Shown: positions 1 to 7,912 of the stretch, in pieces
Numbering within the stretch: position 1 is the first letter of the stretch
How the letters are laid out: the number at the start of each line of letters is the position of its first letter
Assembly: GCA_001724275.1 (NCBI GenBank)
Contig: MEDZ01000007.1
Location: forward strand, 1-64,000
Length of the DNA: 64,000 nucleotides
Source: Gemmatimonadetes bacterium SCN 70-22
GTDB lineage: Bacteria; Gemmatimonadota; Gemmatimonadetes; Gemmatimonadales; Gemmatimonadaceae
Direction: 5' to 3'
The notes under the pieces: generated by a model
Seen by the model: the letters and a program-made list of their open reading frames with translations, nothing else
What the model was told of the DNA's origin: nothing
Databases searched by the model: none
Position numbers and translations under genes: made by a program

Positions 1-54
1 CGCAGCGCGGCGCCTGCCGGCGCGGTGCGCAGCGCGGCGCCTGCCGGCGCGAGC
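1..54 (+). repeat. Two tandem copies of a 27-bp unit at the window edge
   Basis: Bases 1-24 and 28-51 are identical and the period is 27 bp. The unit keeps the fliP reading frame and encodes a nine-residue Ala/Pro/Gly-rich block twice. The left edge of the window cuts the array, so more copies may lie upstream. The repeat includes the first possible fliP start (GTG at 25), so it matters for deciding where that protein begins. Confidence 0.8.
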
Positions 55-1056
55 GTTCCCCCAGCGGCGGCGAAGCGCCGCCTGACACTCGGTTGGGGCA
101 TTCTCCTGATCCTCGCTGCCTTGGCCGGCGCCGCAGCGATCGCGCCGCTCCTCGCGCAGGGCGCGACGGCCGCCTCCAGCCCGCCGGGTCCTGCGCAACG
201 CCCACCGTCGCAGGGCGTGGCCGCGCCGACGACGCGCCCCACGCTCCCCGCCTCGCCCCAGCCGATCGCGCCGGCGCCGGCCACCACGCCGGTTCAGGCC
301 ACCACGCCGGCCGCGGGGACCGGCAACGCGGTCGCGACGGCGTCCCAGGTCGTGACGCGCCTCGCGCCGCAGCTCGATCTCCAGCTGGGCACACCGGGCG
401 CCGCAGGGGCGGGTGGCGCCGGTGGAGTGCGACTCTCCGGTACCGTCGGAGTCGTCGTCATGCTCGGCTTGCTCACGCTGCTCCCGACGCTCGTCCTCAT
501 GATGACGAGCTTCACGCGCATCCTCCTCGTGCTCCACTTCGTGAAGCAGGGCGTCGGGACGCAGACCGGGCTGCCGAACCAGCTCATCGCCGCGCTGGCG
601 CTCATCCTCACCTTCTTCGTGATGGGCCCGACGTTGAGCCAGGTGAACCGGGACGCGATCACCCCGTGGATGGACGGGCGCATGGAGCAGGGGGAGATGC
701 TGGAGATCGGTGCCAAGCCGCTTCGTGCCTTCATGCTGCGCCAGACGCGCCCCTCCGACGTTCGCGCCTTCGTGCGGATGAGCGGCGCGGCGGCGCCCGC
801 TTCGCTCGCCGACGTGCCGCTCGTGACGCTGATGTCTGCCTTCGCGACGAGCGAACTGCGCACCGCCTTCGCGATCGGGTTCGCCGTGCTGCTCCCCTTC
901 CTGGTCATCGACGTCGTCGTGTCGTCCACGCTGATGAGCATGGGCTTCGTGATGCTGCCACCGGCGATGGTGTCACTGCCGTTCAAGCTGCTGCTGTTCG
1001 TGCTCGTCGATGGCTGGTCGCTCGTGATGCAGAGTCTCGTCACGAGCTTCCGGTGA
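25..1056 (+). CDS. fliP: Flagellar export gate protein FliP, N-terminally extended
   Basis: FliP is a core subunit of the FliPQR inner-membrane export gate of the flagellar type III secretion system. The last 200 or so residues are typical: a TSFTRI-like motif followed by GTQTGLPNQ and FFVMGP, then further membrane segments near the C-terminus. Ahead of this lie a cleavable-looking hydrophobic segment (about residues 20-45) and an Ala/Pro/Thr-rich linker of about 80 residues. That makes 343 residues, against roughly 245 in enteric FliP. The frame is open back to base 1, so the GTG at 25 is only the first start in the window and the true start may lie upstream, perhaps joined to a FliO-like part. 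A small unknown gene and then fliQ follow. Confidence 0.9.
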   Translation: MRSAAPAGASVPPAAAKRRLTLGWGILLILAALAGAAAIAPLLAQGATAASSPPGPAQRPPSQGVAAPTTRPTLPASPQPIAPAPATTPVQATTPAAGTGNAVATASQVVTRLAPQLDLQLGTPGAAGAGGAGGVRLSGTVGVVVMLGLLTLLPTLVLMMTSFTRILLVLHFVKQGVGTQTGLPNQLIAALALILTFFVMGPTLSQVNRDAITPWMDGRMEQGEMLEIGAKPLRAFMLRQTRPSDVRAFVRMSGAAAPASLADVPLVTLMSAFATSELRTAFAIGFAVLLPFLVIDVVVSSTLMSMGFVMLPPAMVSLPFKLLLFVLVDGWSLVMQSLVTSFR

Positions 1057-1116
1057 CGCTCGCCCGTCCGACACCTTCACCCGCGCCGCCTCGTGCGCGC
1101 CACTCTCCGTGACTTC

Positions 1117-1407
1117 ATGAGCCGCTTCGATGCCGATCCGATGCTCCGCGCCTGGGCGGACACCGCTCCCGAGCTGGTGGAGCGCGTCCTCGACGCGTTG
1201 GCCGCCGCGCCACGTGCCCAGCTCCCGCTGGAGCCGGTCGCGTCGCCCGCGGAGGCGGCGAGCGCGCTGCTCGACCTGCGCGCCGGGCACGCCCGCGCCG
1301 GCGCGGTGCGCGTCGTCTTCTCGGACGAATCGCAGATCGCGGCGCTCTTTCGCGGCGCGTGCGATGGCGCCACGCGCGCCGACGTTCGCGACGTAGCCGT
1401 CGCCTGA
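1117..1407 (+). CDS. Small hypothetical protein between fliP and fliQ
   Basis: I do not recognise this 96-residue protein. It is mostly helical by composition, rich in Ala, Arg and Asp, and has no signal peptide, cysteine or membrane segment. ATG 1117 is chosen, and an in-frame GTG at 1093 would add eight residues. It sits 60 bp after fliP and 10 bp before fliQ, where these two genes are normally adjacent, so it is probably co-transcribed with the export-gate genes. Codon use resembles its neighbours. Export-apparatus accessory, chaperone or regulator are all possible, and nothing in the sequence decides between them. Confidence 0.55.
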   Translation: MSRFDADPMLRAWADTAPELVERVLDALAAAPRAQLPLEPVASPAEAASALLDLRAGHARAGAVRVVFSDESQIAALFRGACDGATRADVRDVAVA

Positions 1408-1417
1408 GCCGCCGCGC

Positions 1418-1687
1418 ATGTCGCAACAGCTCGCGGTGGAACTGGCGCGACACGCGCTTGTGACGATGGCGCTCCTGGCGGCGCCGATGCTCGTCGTCGC
1501 CCTGGTGGTCGGCCTGCTCGTGAGCGTCTTCCAGTCGTTGACGCAGATCCAGGAGCAGACGCTCTCCTTCCTCCCCAAGCTTCTCGCCGTTGGGGGGGTC
1601 TTCCTGGTCACCCTGCCGTGGATGCTCACGATGATGCGGGAATACACGGTGGAGCTGTACCGCAGCCTGCCGATGCTGGCACGCTGA
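1418..1687 (+). CDS. fliQ: Flagellar export gate protein FliQ
   Basis: FliQ is the small subunit of the FliP5-FliQ4-FliR1 gate that passes flagellar substrates through the inner membrane. The 89-residue length matches the family. Two long hydrophobic helices (about residues 15-38 and 48-72) flank the conserved FQSLTQIQEQTLSF loop. It starts at ATG 1418, just after the small orphan gene, and fliR begins 16 bp downstream. Confidence 0.95.
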   Translation: MSQQLAVELARHALVTMALLAAPMLVVALVVGLLVSVFQSLTQIQEQTLSFLPKLLAVGGVFLVTLPWMLTMMREYTVELYRSLPMLAR

Positions 1688-1703
1688 GCACCGGGGGAAC
1701 GGC

Positions 1704-2486
1704 GTGGATCTCTTCGCCCCGGGGATGACGGCGGCCCTCGCGTTGCTGGGCATGCGCGTGACGGGGCTCCTGCTCGTCGCGCCGGCGTTCAGCGCGCGGA
1801 ACGTCCCGACGCCGCTCCGCGCGGGGCTCACGATCCTCCTGACGGTGCTGCTGGCGCCGATCGCGCACCAGCGGGCGACGGCCTCCGGCCTCGCGCTCGT
1901 CATCACGCCTGCCGCCATGCTCGGCGAGGCACTCGTCGGCGTCGTGATCGGCGTGGGCGCCGCGATCCTCGTCGGTGCGGCGAGCGTCGCCGGCGAGGCG
2001 GCGGGGATGCAGGCCGGCCTCTCCGGCGCCGCGATCTTCGACCCCCTCGGCGGACACGACTCCACCGCGCTGCAGCAGTTCTTCACCCTTTTCGCCACCG
2101 TGATCATGTTCGCGGTGAACGGGCACCTGGTGATGCTCGAGGCGCTCGCCACGAGCGTGCAGCGGCTCCCGCTCGGCGCGACGCTTCACACCGCCGACGG
2201 ATTGCGGGCGCTCGTGCTCCAGGGCGACGCGCTCTTCTCGCTGGGGCTCCAGTTCGCGGCGCCCGCGATTGCCGCCGCGGTGCTCGCCAACACCGCGCTC
2301 GCGGTCCTCGGACGTGCCGCCCCGCAGCTCAACCTGCTCAGCGTCGCCTTCCCGCTGCAGATCGGCGTCGGGCTGATCACGCTCGCGCTCGCGGTGCCGT
2401 TCATCGGCATGCTGCTCGGCGACTGGTGGCTCTCCTTCGGGAGCCGGTCCGGGCAGCTGCTCGGGATCCTCGCCCGCGGGCAGTGA
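1704..2486 (+). CDS. fliR: Flagellar export gate protein FliR
   Basis: FliR is the single-copy subunit of the FliPQR gate and the site where FlhB docks. The protein has 260 residues and about six hydrophobic segments, with the family-typical pattern ending in a long C-terminal membrane helix. Start GTG 1704 is preceded by a GGGGG run suited to ribosome binding. The fliQ-fliR-flhB order with short spacers is the usual one and supports co-expression. The region around residues 90-115, with repeated GLSGAAIFDP-like small residues, matches the conserved FliR core. Confidence 0.93.
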   Translation: MDLFAPGMTAALALLGMRVTGLLLVAPAFSARNVPTPLRAGLTILLTVLLAPIAHQRATASGLALVITPAAMLGEALVGVVIGVGAAILVGAASVAGEAAGMQAGLSGAAIFDPLGGHDSTALQQFFTLFATVIMFAVNGHLVMLEALATSVQRLPLGATLHTADGLRALVLQGDALFSLGLQFAAPAIAAAVLANTALAVLGRAAPQLNLLSVAFPLQIGVGLITLALAVPFIGMLLGDWWLSFGSRSGQLLGILARGQ

Positions 2487-2501
2487 CGCCCGCGAGGGAA
2501 C

Positions 2502-3581
2502 ATGGCGGAGGAGAGCGGACAGGAACGCACCGAGGAGGCGACCCCGCGACGGCGACAGAAAGCCGTCGACGAGGGGCAGTTCCCCCGCAGCCAGGACCTC
2601 ACCATCGCGCTGTCGCTGCTCGGCTGCGCGATGGTCCTGCGCGCGCTCGCCCCAGGACTCGGCGAGGCGCTGCGCGAACTGATGGGAGAGAGCCTTGCCG
2701 CTGCCGGCGCCATCGAGCTGACGCCGGGCGCCGCCACCGCGCTCTTCCGCCGGGCCGCTGCGAAGACGGGCATGGCTACGCTGCTCCTCGCCGGAGCGAT
2801 CGCGGCGATCACCTTCGCGATCGCCGCCGCGCAGGCGCGCGGGACGTTCACGGCCAAGCCCCTCCAGCCGAAGCTCGAGCGCCTCAGCCCCGCGCATAAC
2901 GCGAAGCGCATCTTCAGCGCCCGCCAGCTCGTCGAGATGGTCAAGTCGGTGTTGAAGCTCCTGGCGATCGGTGGCGTGGCGTACGTCGCGCTTCGCGCGG
3001 CGATTCCGGAGACCACGGCGCTGGCGCAGGGCGGCCCCTTCGCCTTGCTCGACTTCCTCCATCGCTACATCGCGCGCCTCTTCCTCTGGACGGGCATCGC
3101 CTACCTGGCCCTCGGCGCCGCCGACTACGGCTGGCAGTGGTGGCAGCACGAGAAGTCGCTGCGCATGACGCGCGAGGAGCTGAAGCAGGAGTTCAAGGAG
3201 GATGAGGGTGACCCGCACGTGAAGGGCCGCCGACGCGAGATCGCGCGAAGCTACGCGCAGGGCCAGATGCTGCGCGACGTCGCCAGGGCCGACGTGGTCG
3301 TCACGAACCCGACGCACATTGCGGTCGCGATCCTCTTCGACCCGGAGGTCGCGCCCGTGCCGATCGTGCTCGCCATGGGCCAGGAGCTCGTCGCCAGGCG
3401 CATTCGCGAGCTGGCGCATGAAGCCGGCGTCCCGGTGATCGAGAACAAGCCGCTCGCGCGCGCCCTGTGGGGGGCGGCAGCGGTGGGCACGGTGATCCCC
3501 CCCGAGCTCTGGGCCGCCGTCGCCGAGGTGCTGGGCTTCGTGTACCGCGCGCGAGGCTACGCGCCGGCGCAAGTGCTCTGA
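2502..3581 (+). CDS. flhB: Flagellar export switch protein FlhB
   Basis: FlhB sits on the export gate and switches substrate class from rod/hook to filament proteins after cutting itself. The N-terminus has the family signature of a charged AEESGQERTEEATPRR-type segment followed by four membrane helices. The cytoplasmic domain carries the autocleavage motif NPTH at residues 269-272, the same position as in Salmonella FlhB, so cleavage after Asn269 is expected. Length (359 residues) is normal. The ATG at 2502 has a GAGGGAAC ribosome-binding region and follows fliR by 15 bp. Confidence 0.96.
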   Translation: MAEESGQERTEEATPRRRQKAVDEGQFPRSQDLTIALSLLGCAMVLRALAPGLGEALRELMGESLAAAGAIELTPGAATALFRRAAAKTGMATLLLAGAIAAITFAIAAAQARGTFTAKPLQPKLERLSPAHNAKRIFSARQLVEMVKSVLKLLAIGGVAYVALRAAIPETTALAQGGPFALLDFLHRYIARLFLWTGIAYLALGAADYGWQWWQHEKSLRMTREELKQEFKEDEGDPHVKGRRREIARSYAQGQMLRDVARADVVVTNPTHIAVAILFDPEVAPVPIVLAMGQELVARRIRELAHEAGVPVIENKPLARALWGAAAVGTVIPPELWAAVAEVLGFVYRARGYAPAQVL

Positions 3582-3881
3582 CGCGGCGCACGCCGGGGCG
3601 GGGGAGCGCCGGGAACACAGGGCCAGGCGTGAGGCGACGACGCGCGGTCGCAGTCCCCCCGCCGCTTCGACGCGTGTCCCAACAGGGAAGTCGAACCAGG
3701 CGTTGCAGGAGGCAGAGGCAGACACCGAGCGAGGGCGCCGCGCATCACGTCGGGAGGCAACTTCCGCCAGCTCGCGTCAGGCAGCAGTTGCCGCTCGGCA
3801 GGTGTTGCCCGATCCGGCCGAAGGGCAAGCGAATTCGCAAGTCGTTGCAGCCGCGATCGTTGGCTTGCGCGCACGAGCGGT
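3582..3881. other. 300-bp gap between flhB and flhA, no convincing gene
   Basis: Both flanking genes read plus. The short open frames here show neither family features nor ribosome-binding sites. The gap is long for this otherwise tight cluster, so it probably carries the flhA promoter. It holds a perfect 10-bp palindrome, GCGAATTCGC, at 3829-3838, inside a motif shared with the gap before fliA (see 3824-3838). Confidence 0.5.
3824..3838 (+). promoter_or_regulatory. Candidate promoter/operator motif upstream of flhA
   Basis: The 15-mer beginning GGCAAGCG and ending GC lies 44 bp before the flhA start. A related 15-mer (11 of 15 positions identical, including all of GGCAAGCG) lies in the other long gap of the flagellar cluster, before fliA. 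The spacing resembles a sigma-54 -24/-12 pair but the GG-to-GC distance is one base too long, so the factor that would use it is unknown. Confidence 0.3.
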
Positions 3882-6041
3882 ATGTGCCCTGCCTTGCCGT
3901 CTGGCGTGAGTCAGACCCAGCCACCCCCCCCCACGTCATGGCGCGCCCTCACCGGTCCGATCGCCACCCTCATCGGCGACGGGCCGGCCCGCCGCGCTCC
4001 CACCGCCGAAGTGGCGTTCGCCATCGCGGTGCTGGTGGTGATCGCCCTCTTCGTGATTCCGCTCCCGGCGGTGCTCCTCGACCTCGGGATCGCGCTGTCG
4101 ATCGGCCTCTCGCTCGTCGTGCTGCTCGTGGCCCTGCAGGCGACCGACCCGCTCGATTTCTCGTCGTTCCCGCAGTTGCTGTTGCTGCTGACGCTGTATC
4201 GCCTGGTGTTGAATGTCGCCTCGACACGCCTCATCCTGTCGGACGGGCACGCCGGCGCCATCATCCAGGCGTTCGGCAACTTTGTCATCGGCGGCAACTA
4301 CGCGGTCGGGCTGATCCTCTTTCTCATCCTGATCACGATCAACTTCATCGTGATCACGAAGGGCTCGGGGCGCGTGGCCGAGGTCTCGGCGCGCTTCGTC
4401 CTCGATGCGATGCCCGGCAAGCAGATGGCGATCGACGCCCAGCTCAACGCCGGGCACATCGACCACGTCGAGGCCGAGCGGAAGCGCGAGCGGATCACGC
4501 GCCATGCCGACTTCTACGCCGGCATGGACGGCGCCTCGAAGTTCGTGAAGGGCGACGCGATCGCCGGACTGCTGATTACCGCGGTCAATATCATCGGCGG
4601 CTTCTTCATCGGCGTGATCCAGAAGGGGCTGCCGTTCGGTGAGGCGCTCGCGAAGTTCACCGTCCTCTCGGTGGGCGATGGGCTCGTCACGCAGGTGCCC
4701 GCGCTGATCATCTCCACCGCGGCTGGCATCATGGTGACGCATGCGGGGGGCGAGGATCGCATGGGCGTCACGGTCGCGACGCAGCTCGGCGCGCAGTCGA
4801 AGCCGATGTACCTCTCCGCCGGCGTACTCGCGCTCTTCGCGGTCATCCCCGGGCTCCCGGCCATCCCGTTCCTCGTGCTCGGCGCCGGGCTCTTCCTCGT
4901 CGGACGTGCGGCGCAGCGCAGCGAGGAGAAGCGCCGCACGGCCGCGCAGGTGGCGGAGCACGCGCCACCGGCGCCGCCGGCCGACCCGCTCGAGGACCTC
5001 CTGCAGACCGACACGATCGAGCTCGACGTGGGCTTCGGCCTGGTCAGCCTGGTGCAGGAGCAGTCCGGCGGCCACCTCATGGAGAAGCTCGCCCTGCTGC
5101 GCAAGCAGGCGGGGCTCGAGCTGGGGATCCTGATGCCGGCGGTGCGTACGCGCGACAACGCCGGCCTCGCGGCCAACGGTTACGTCATCCGCTTCCGCGG
5201 GACCGAGGTGGCGCGCGGCGAGGTGCTCCCGCGCTTCTTCCTCGCCGTCGACACCGGCCACACCAGCGGCATCGTCGACGGCATCGACACCGTCGATCCC
5301 AGCTTCGGCATGCGGGCCAAGTGGATCGCTGGCAACCGGAAGTCCGACGCGGAGGCGCTCGGCTACGTCGTCGTCGATGCCACGACGGTGATCACGACGC
5401 ACCTGCTCGAGGTGCTCAAGGCGCACGCCGCCGAGGTGCTCGGGAGGCAGGATGTGCAGGAGGTCCTCAACACGCTGAAGAAGACGCACCCCGCGCTCGT
5501 GGAGGAGGTCGTCCCCGCGAAGCTGTCGCTCGGCGTCGTGCATCGCGTAGTGCAGCGGCTGTTGCGCGAACGCGTGCCGATCCGCGACCTCGTGACGATC
5601 CTCGAGTCGATCGGCGACGCCGCGGATTCCACGAAGGATCCCGAGCTGCTCACGGAGCATGCGCGTCGCGCGCTCGGTCCCGTCATCGCGCGGCAGTTCG
5701 CCGACGAATCCGGCACCGTCTACGCCATCACGGTCGGGCCGCGACTCGAGCAGGCGCTGTCATCGCTCTTCAGTCCGCGCCCCGGTCAGGTGTCGGCGCC
5801 GCTGGGTCCCGACGTGCTTCCGAACCTCATCGGGCAGCTCGCCGAACTGTCCACGCATCACGGCAGCGTGGGGCGTCCCGCCCCGCTGATCGTGCCCAGT
5901 CACCTTCGCCTGCACATGCGACGGATGCTCGATCCGGTATTTCCACAGGTCCCCGTGCTCTCGCTCGCCGAGCTCCCTCCGTCGGTTGAGATCAGCAAGG
6001 TCGCGTCGTGGGAGATGCCGGCGCAGGTGGTCGCCGCGTGA
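3882..6041 (+). CDS. flhA: Flagellar export gate protein FlhA
   Basis: FlhA forms the nonameric ring of the flagellar export gate and couples the proton-motive force and chaperone docking to secretion. The protein has 719 residues: about eight N-terminal membrane helices (roughly 35-330), the conserved cytoplasmic loop between helices 4 and 5 around GSGRVAEVSARFVLDAMPGK, and a large C-terminal cytoplasmic domain. ATG 3882 is used, and GTG 3906 is an alternative eight residues in. The next gene starts on the last base of its stop codon (TGATG). Confidence 0.96.
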   Translation: MCPALPSGVSQTQPPPPTSWRALTGPIATLIGDGPARRAPTAEVAFAIAVLVVIALFVIPLPAVLLDLGIALSIGLSLVVLLVALQATDPLDFSSFPQLLLLLTLYRLVLNVASTRLILSDGHAGAIIQAFGNFVIGGNYAVGLILFLILITINFIVITKGSGRVAEVSARFVLDAMPGKQMAIDAQLNAGHIDHVEAERKRERITRHADFYAGMDGASKFVKGDAIAGLLITAVNIIGGFFIGVIQKGLPFGEALAKFTVLSVGDGLVTQVPALIISTAAGIMVTHAGGEDRMGVTVATQLGAQSKPMYLSAGVLALFAVIPGLPAIPFLVLGAGLFLVGRAAQRSEEKRRTAAQVAEHAPPAPPADPLEDLLQTDTIELDVGFGLVSLVQEQSGGHLMEKLALLRKQAGLELGILMPAVRTRDNAGLAANGYVIRFRGTEVARGEVLPRFFLAVDTGHTSGIVDGIDTVDPSFGMRAKWIAGNRKSDAEALGYVVVDATTVITTHLLEVLKAHAAEVLGRQDVQEVLNTLKKTHPALVEEVVPAKLSLGVVHRVVQRLLRERVPIRDLVTILESIGDAADSTKDPELLTEHARRALGPVIARQFADESGTVYAITVGPRLEQALSSLFSPRPGQVSAPLGPDVLPNLIGQLAELSTHHGSVGRPAPLIVPSHLRLHMRRMLDPVFPQVPVLSLAELPPSVEISKVASWEMPAQVVAA

Positions 6042-6865
6042 TGGACTGGTCGATGGACGTCGCGACGCCAGGCGCCCCGCTCGTCGAGCGCCTGCCTGCC
6101 GCCCTTGTGGTCGCGGCGGGCACTCCACAGCTCGGGACCACGACCACGGCGGGGCTCATCGCGCTCGCGGCCTACGACACCGGCGCGTCGGTGCTGCTCG
6201 TGGACGCCGCCGGCGACTGGGCACGCGCGCACGGTGTCTCACCGGTCGCACGCCTGTTCGGTGCAGGCGCGGCGGTCCCGTCTCTCACGCATCTCCCTCT
6301 CGCCGACCACTTCGCGCTGTGGTCGGGCGGGGCCGATGCCCGCGCCCTCGCCGACGACGCGCGGGCGCGCGTGCTCGCGCATGCGGGCGCGCACGACGTG
6401 GTCGTGTTCGACGCAGGCCGTCAGTGGGCGACCATGCGATGGGTCGGGGACGTGATGACCGCGCTCGCGCTCGGCCCCACTGCGCACGCCCCGGCGGCGC
6501 TGATCCTCACCGGCGAGGCGCGCGAAGCGATCGCGGCGTCGTACGCGGCCGCGAAGGTCTTGCGGCAGCACGCCGGCGCTGCCGGCGGTGCGGCGCATCG
6601 CCCGCTGCCGGTGGCCGTGACCACTGCGCGACTCGAGCGCGACCGGGGAACGTCCGCCAGCCGCACGCTGGCCGACGCGTGCGAGGCGCTGCTCGGGGCC
6701 GACGTACGCGTGCTCACCGGACTTCCCGACGATCCCATTCTGCCGCGTGCGATCGGTGGCGGGATGTCGATCGCCGACTCCACATACGGGTCGCCGACGC
6801 GCACGACGGCCGCACACCTGGCGCGCGCGCTGCTGCCGCTGCGCCCCGCGGACGCACTGAGATGA
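6041..6865 (+). CDS. FlhG/MinD-like protein with a broken P-loop
   Basis: The position right after flhA and before fliA is where flhF and flhG usually lie. The 274-residue protein has the fold signs of a MinD/FlhG ATPase: an early hydrophobic strand, a loop ending in TTTT, then a helix and an LLVDAAG strand. The P-loop, however, reads GTPQLGTTTT where the family has a lysine-containing KGGVGKT, so the catalytic and deviant-Walker lysines are both missing. ATP hydrolysis is therefore doubtful. ATG 6041 overlaps the flhA stop, and an upstream in-frame start at 6008 would lie inside flhA. It could be a non-catalytic FlhG acting on flagellar number or on FliA. Confidence 0.65.
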   Translation: MDWSMDVATPGAPLVERLPAALVVAAGTPQLGTTTTAGLIALAAYDTGASVLLVDAAGDWARAHGVSPVARLFGAGAAVPSLTHLPLADHFALWSGGADARALADDARARVLAHAGAHDVVVFDAGRQWATMRWVGDVMTALALGPTAHAPAALILTGEAREAIAASYAAAKVLRQHAGAAGGAAHRPLPVAVTTARLERDRGTSASRTLADACEALLGADVRVLTGLPDDPILPRAIGGGMSIADSTYGSPTRTTAAHLARALLPLRPADALR

Positions 6866-6952
6866 TCGCGCCGGCAATTCTCGCCGTGATGCGTGCGGCA
6901 CGTGCTGCCGGTGGGCAGGAAACGTCCCTGCGGGGCGATCGTGTCGCGAGTT

Positions 6953-6967
6953 GGCAAGCGCAAGTGC
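6953..6967 (+). promoter_or_regulatory. Second copy of the flagellar-gap motif, upstream of fliA
   Basis: The motif lies in the 238-bp gap 6866-7103 and shares GGCAAGCG plus the closing GC with the element before flhA. A small inverted repeat (CGAGTT, 5-base loop, AACTCG) follows within 20 bp. The gap contains no credible gene. A promoter or operator for fliA and the genes downstream is the natural reading, but the factor is not known. Confidence 0.3.
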
Positions 6968-7103
6968 CGCAACGAGTTCGTACAACTCGGTCGAGGGGCA
7001 TGGCCCCTGCCTGTTCCCGAGTCATCTCGCTCCCCGCCGCCCCTCGTCGCAAGTGACCGCCGTCTCCTGGCCCTCCTCGTCGCCTCCGCTCGCCGCGCCC
7101 GCC

Positions 7104-7901
7104 ATGTCGTCCGCCCTCCCTCCCTCTTCCGTCACGTCGGCGATGCCCGATGCCTCCCTCGACCGCTGGGCGGCGATGGCGGCCGGTGACACGAGCGCGC
7201 GCGATGCGCTGGTGCAGGAGAACCTGAATCTCGTGCACCACGTCGCGCAGCAGGTGGCGCGCTCGCTCTCGTCGGAGGTCGATGCCGACGAGTTGGTGAG
7301 CGCCGGGGTTCTCGGACTCATGAGCGCCGTCAGTGGATTCGAGGCGCAGCGCGGCCTCGCCTTCAGCACCTTTGCCGTGCCGCGCATCCGCGGCGCGATC
7401 CTCGACGAGCTGCGGCGCCAGGATCACGTGCCGCGCTCCGTACGGCGAAAGGCGCGCGAGATCGCCGCTGCGCGGGCAACCCTCGCACGCGAGCTGGGAC
7501 GCCCCCCCGAGGATCGCGAGGTGGCGGCGCATCTCGGCATCGACATGCGAAGCTACTGGCGTTGGCAGGCGGACCTGGAGTCCGCGACGCAGGTCTCGCT
7601 CGACCGGCCCGTAGGCGACAGTGAGGGGAGCGCGCCCTCGGCGTGGGACCTCATGACGACCGACGACGCGGAGTCGATCGAGGACGTCCTCACCCGCGGC
7701 CAGGAGCGTGAGGTCCTCCGCCGCGCGGTGCTGGCCCTCGCGGAGCAGGAGCGGATCGTCCTGACGCTGTACTACTTCGAGGAGCTCAAGCTGCACGAGA
7801 TCGCGGAGGTGCTCGGGCTCACCGAGTCGCGCGTGTCGCAGGTGCGCTCGAAGGCGTTGCGCACCCTGCAGCGCGCCTGTCGCTCGCTTCGCGACGCCTG
7901 A
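7104..7901 (+). CDS. fliA: Flagellar sigma factor FliA (sigma-28 class)
   Basis: FliA directs RNA polymerase to late flagellar genes and is normally held by FlgM until the hook is complete. Region 2 (LVQENLNLVHHVAQQVA through GLMSAVSGFEAQRG, FSTFAVPRIRGAILDELR) and region 4 (EQERIVLTLYYFEELKLHEIA, then a helix-turn-helix ending in SRVSQVRSKALR) are intact, with region 3 between them. ATG 7104 gives 265 residues, and ATG 7143 gives 252, closer to the usual 240. Neither has a good ribosome-binding site. No flgM was found nearby. flgF follows after 11 bp. Confidence 0.93.
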   Translation: MSSALPPSSVTSAMPDASLDRWAAMAAGDTSARDALVQENLNLVHHVAQQVARSLSSEVDADELVSAGVLGLMSAVSGFEAQRGLAFSTFAVPRIRGAILDELRRQDHVPRSVRRKAREIAAARATLARELGRPPEDREVAAHLGIDMRSYWRWQADLESATQVSLDRPVGDSEGSAPSAWDLMTTDDAESIEDVLTRGQEREVLRRAVLALAEQERIVLTLYYFEELKLHEIAEVLGLTESRVSQVRSKALRTLQRACRSLRDA

Positions 7902-7912
7902 GCGCACGAACA

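Noticed and set aside
3823-3850. Sigma-54 promoter before flhA
   Set aside because: The GG-to-GC distance is one base longer than the -24/-12 rule, so only a generic motif is reported.
3582-3881. Short plus-strand frames between flhB and flhA as a small gene
   Set aside because: No ribosome-binding site, low-complexity product and no family match.
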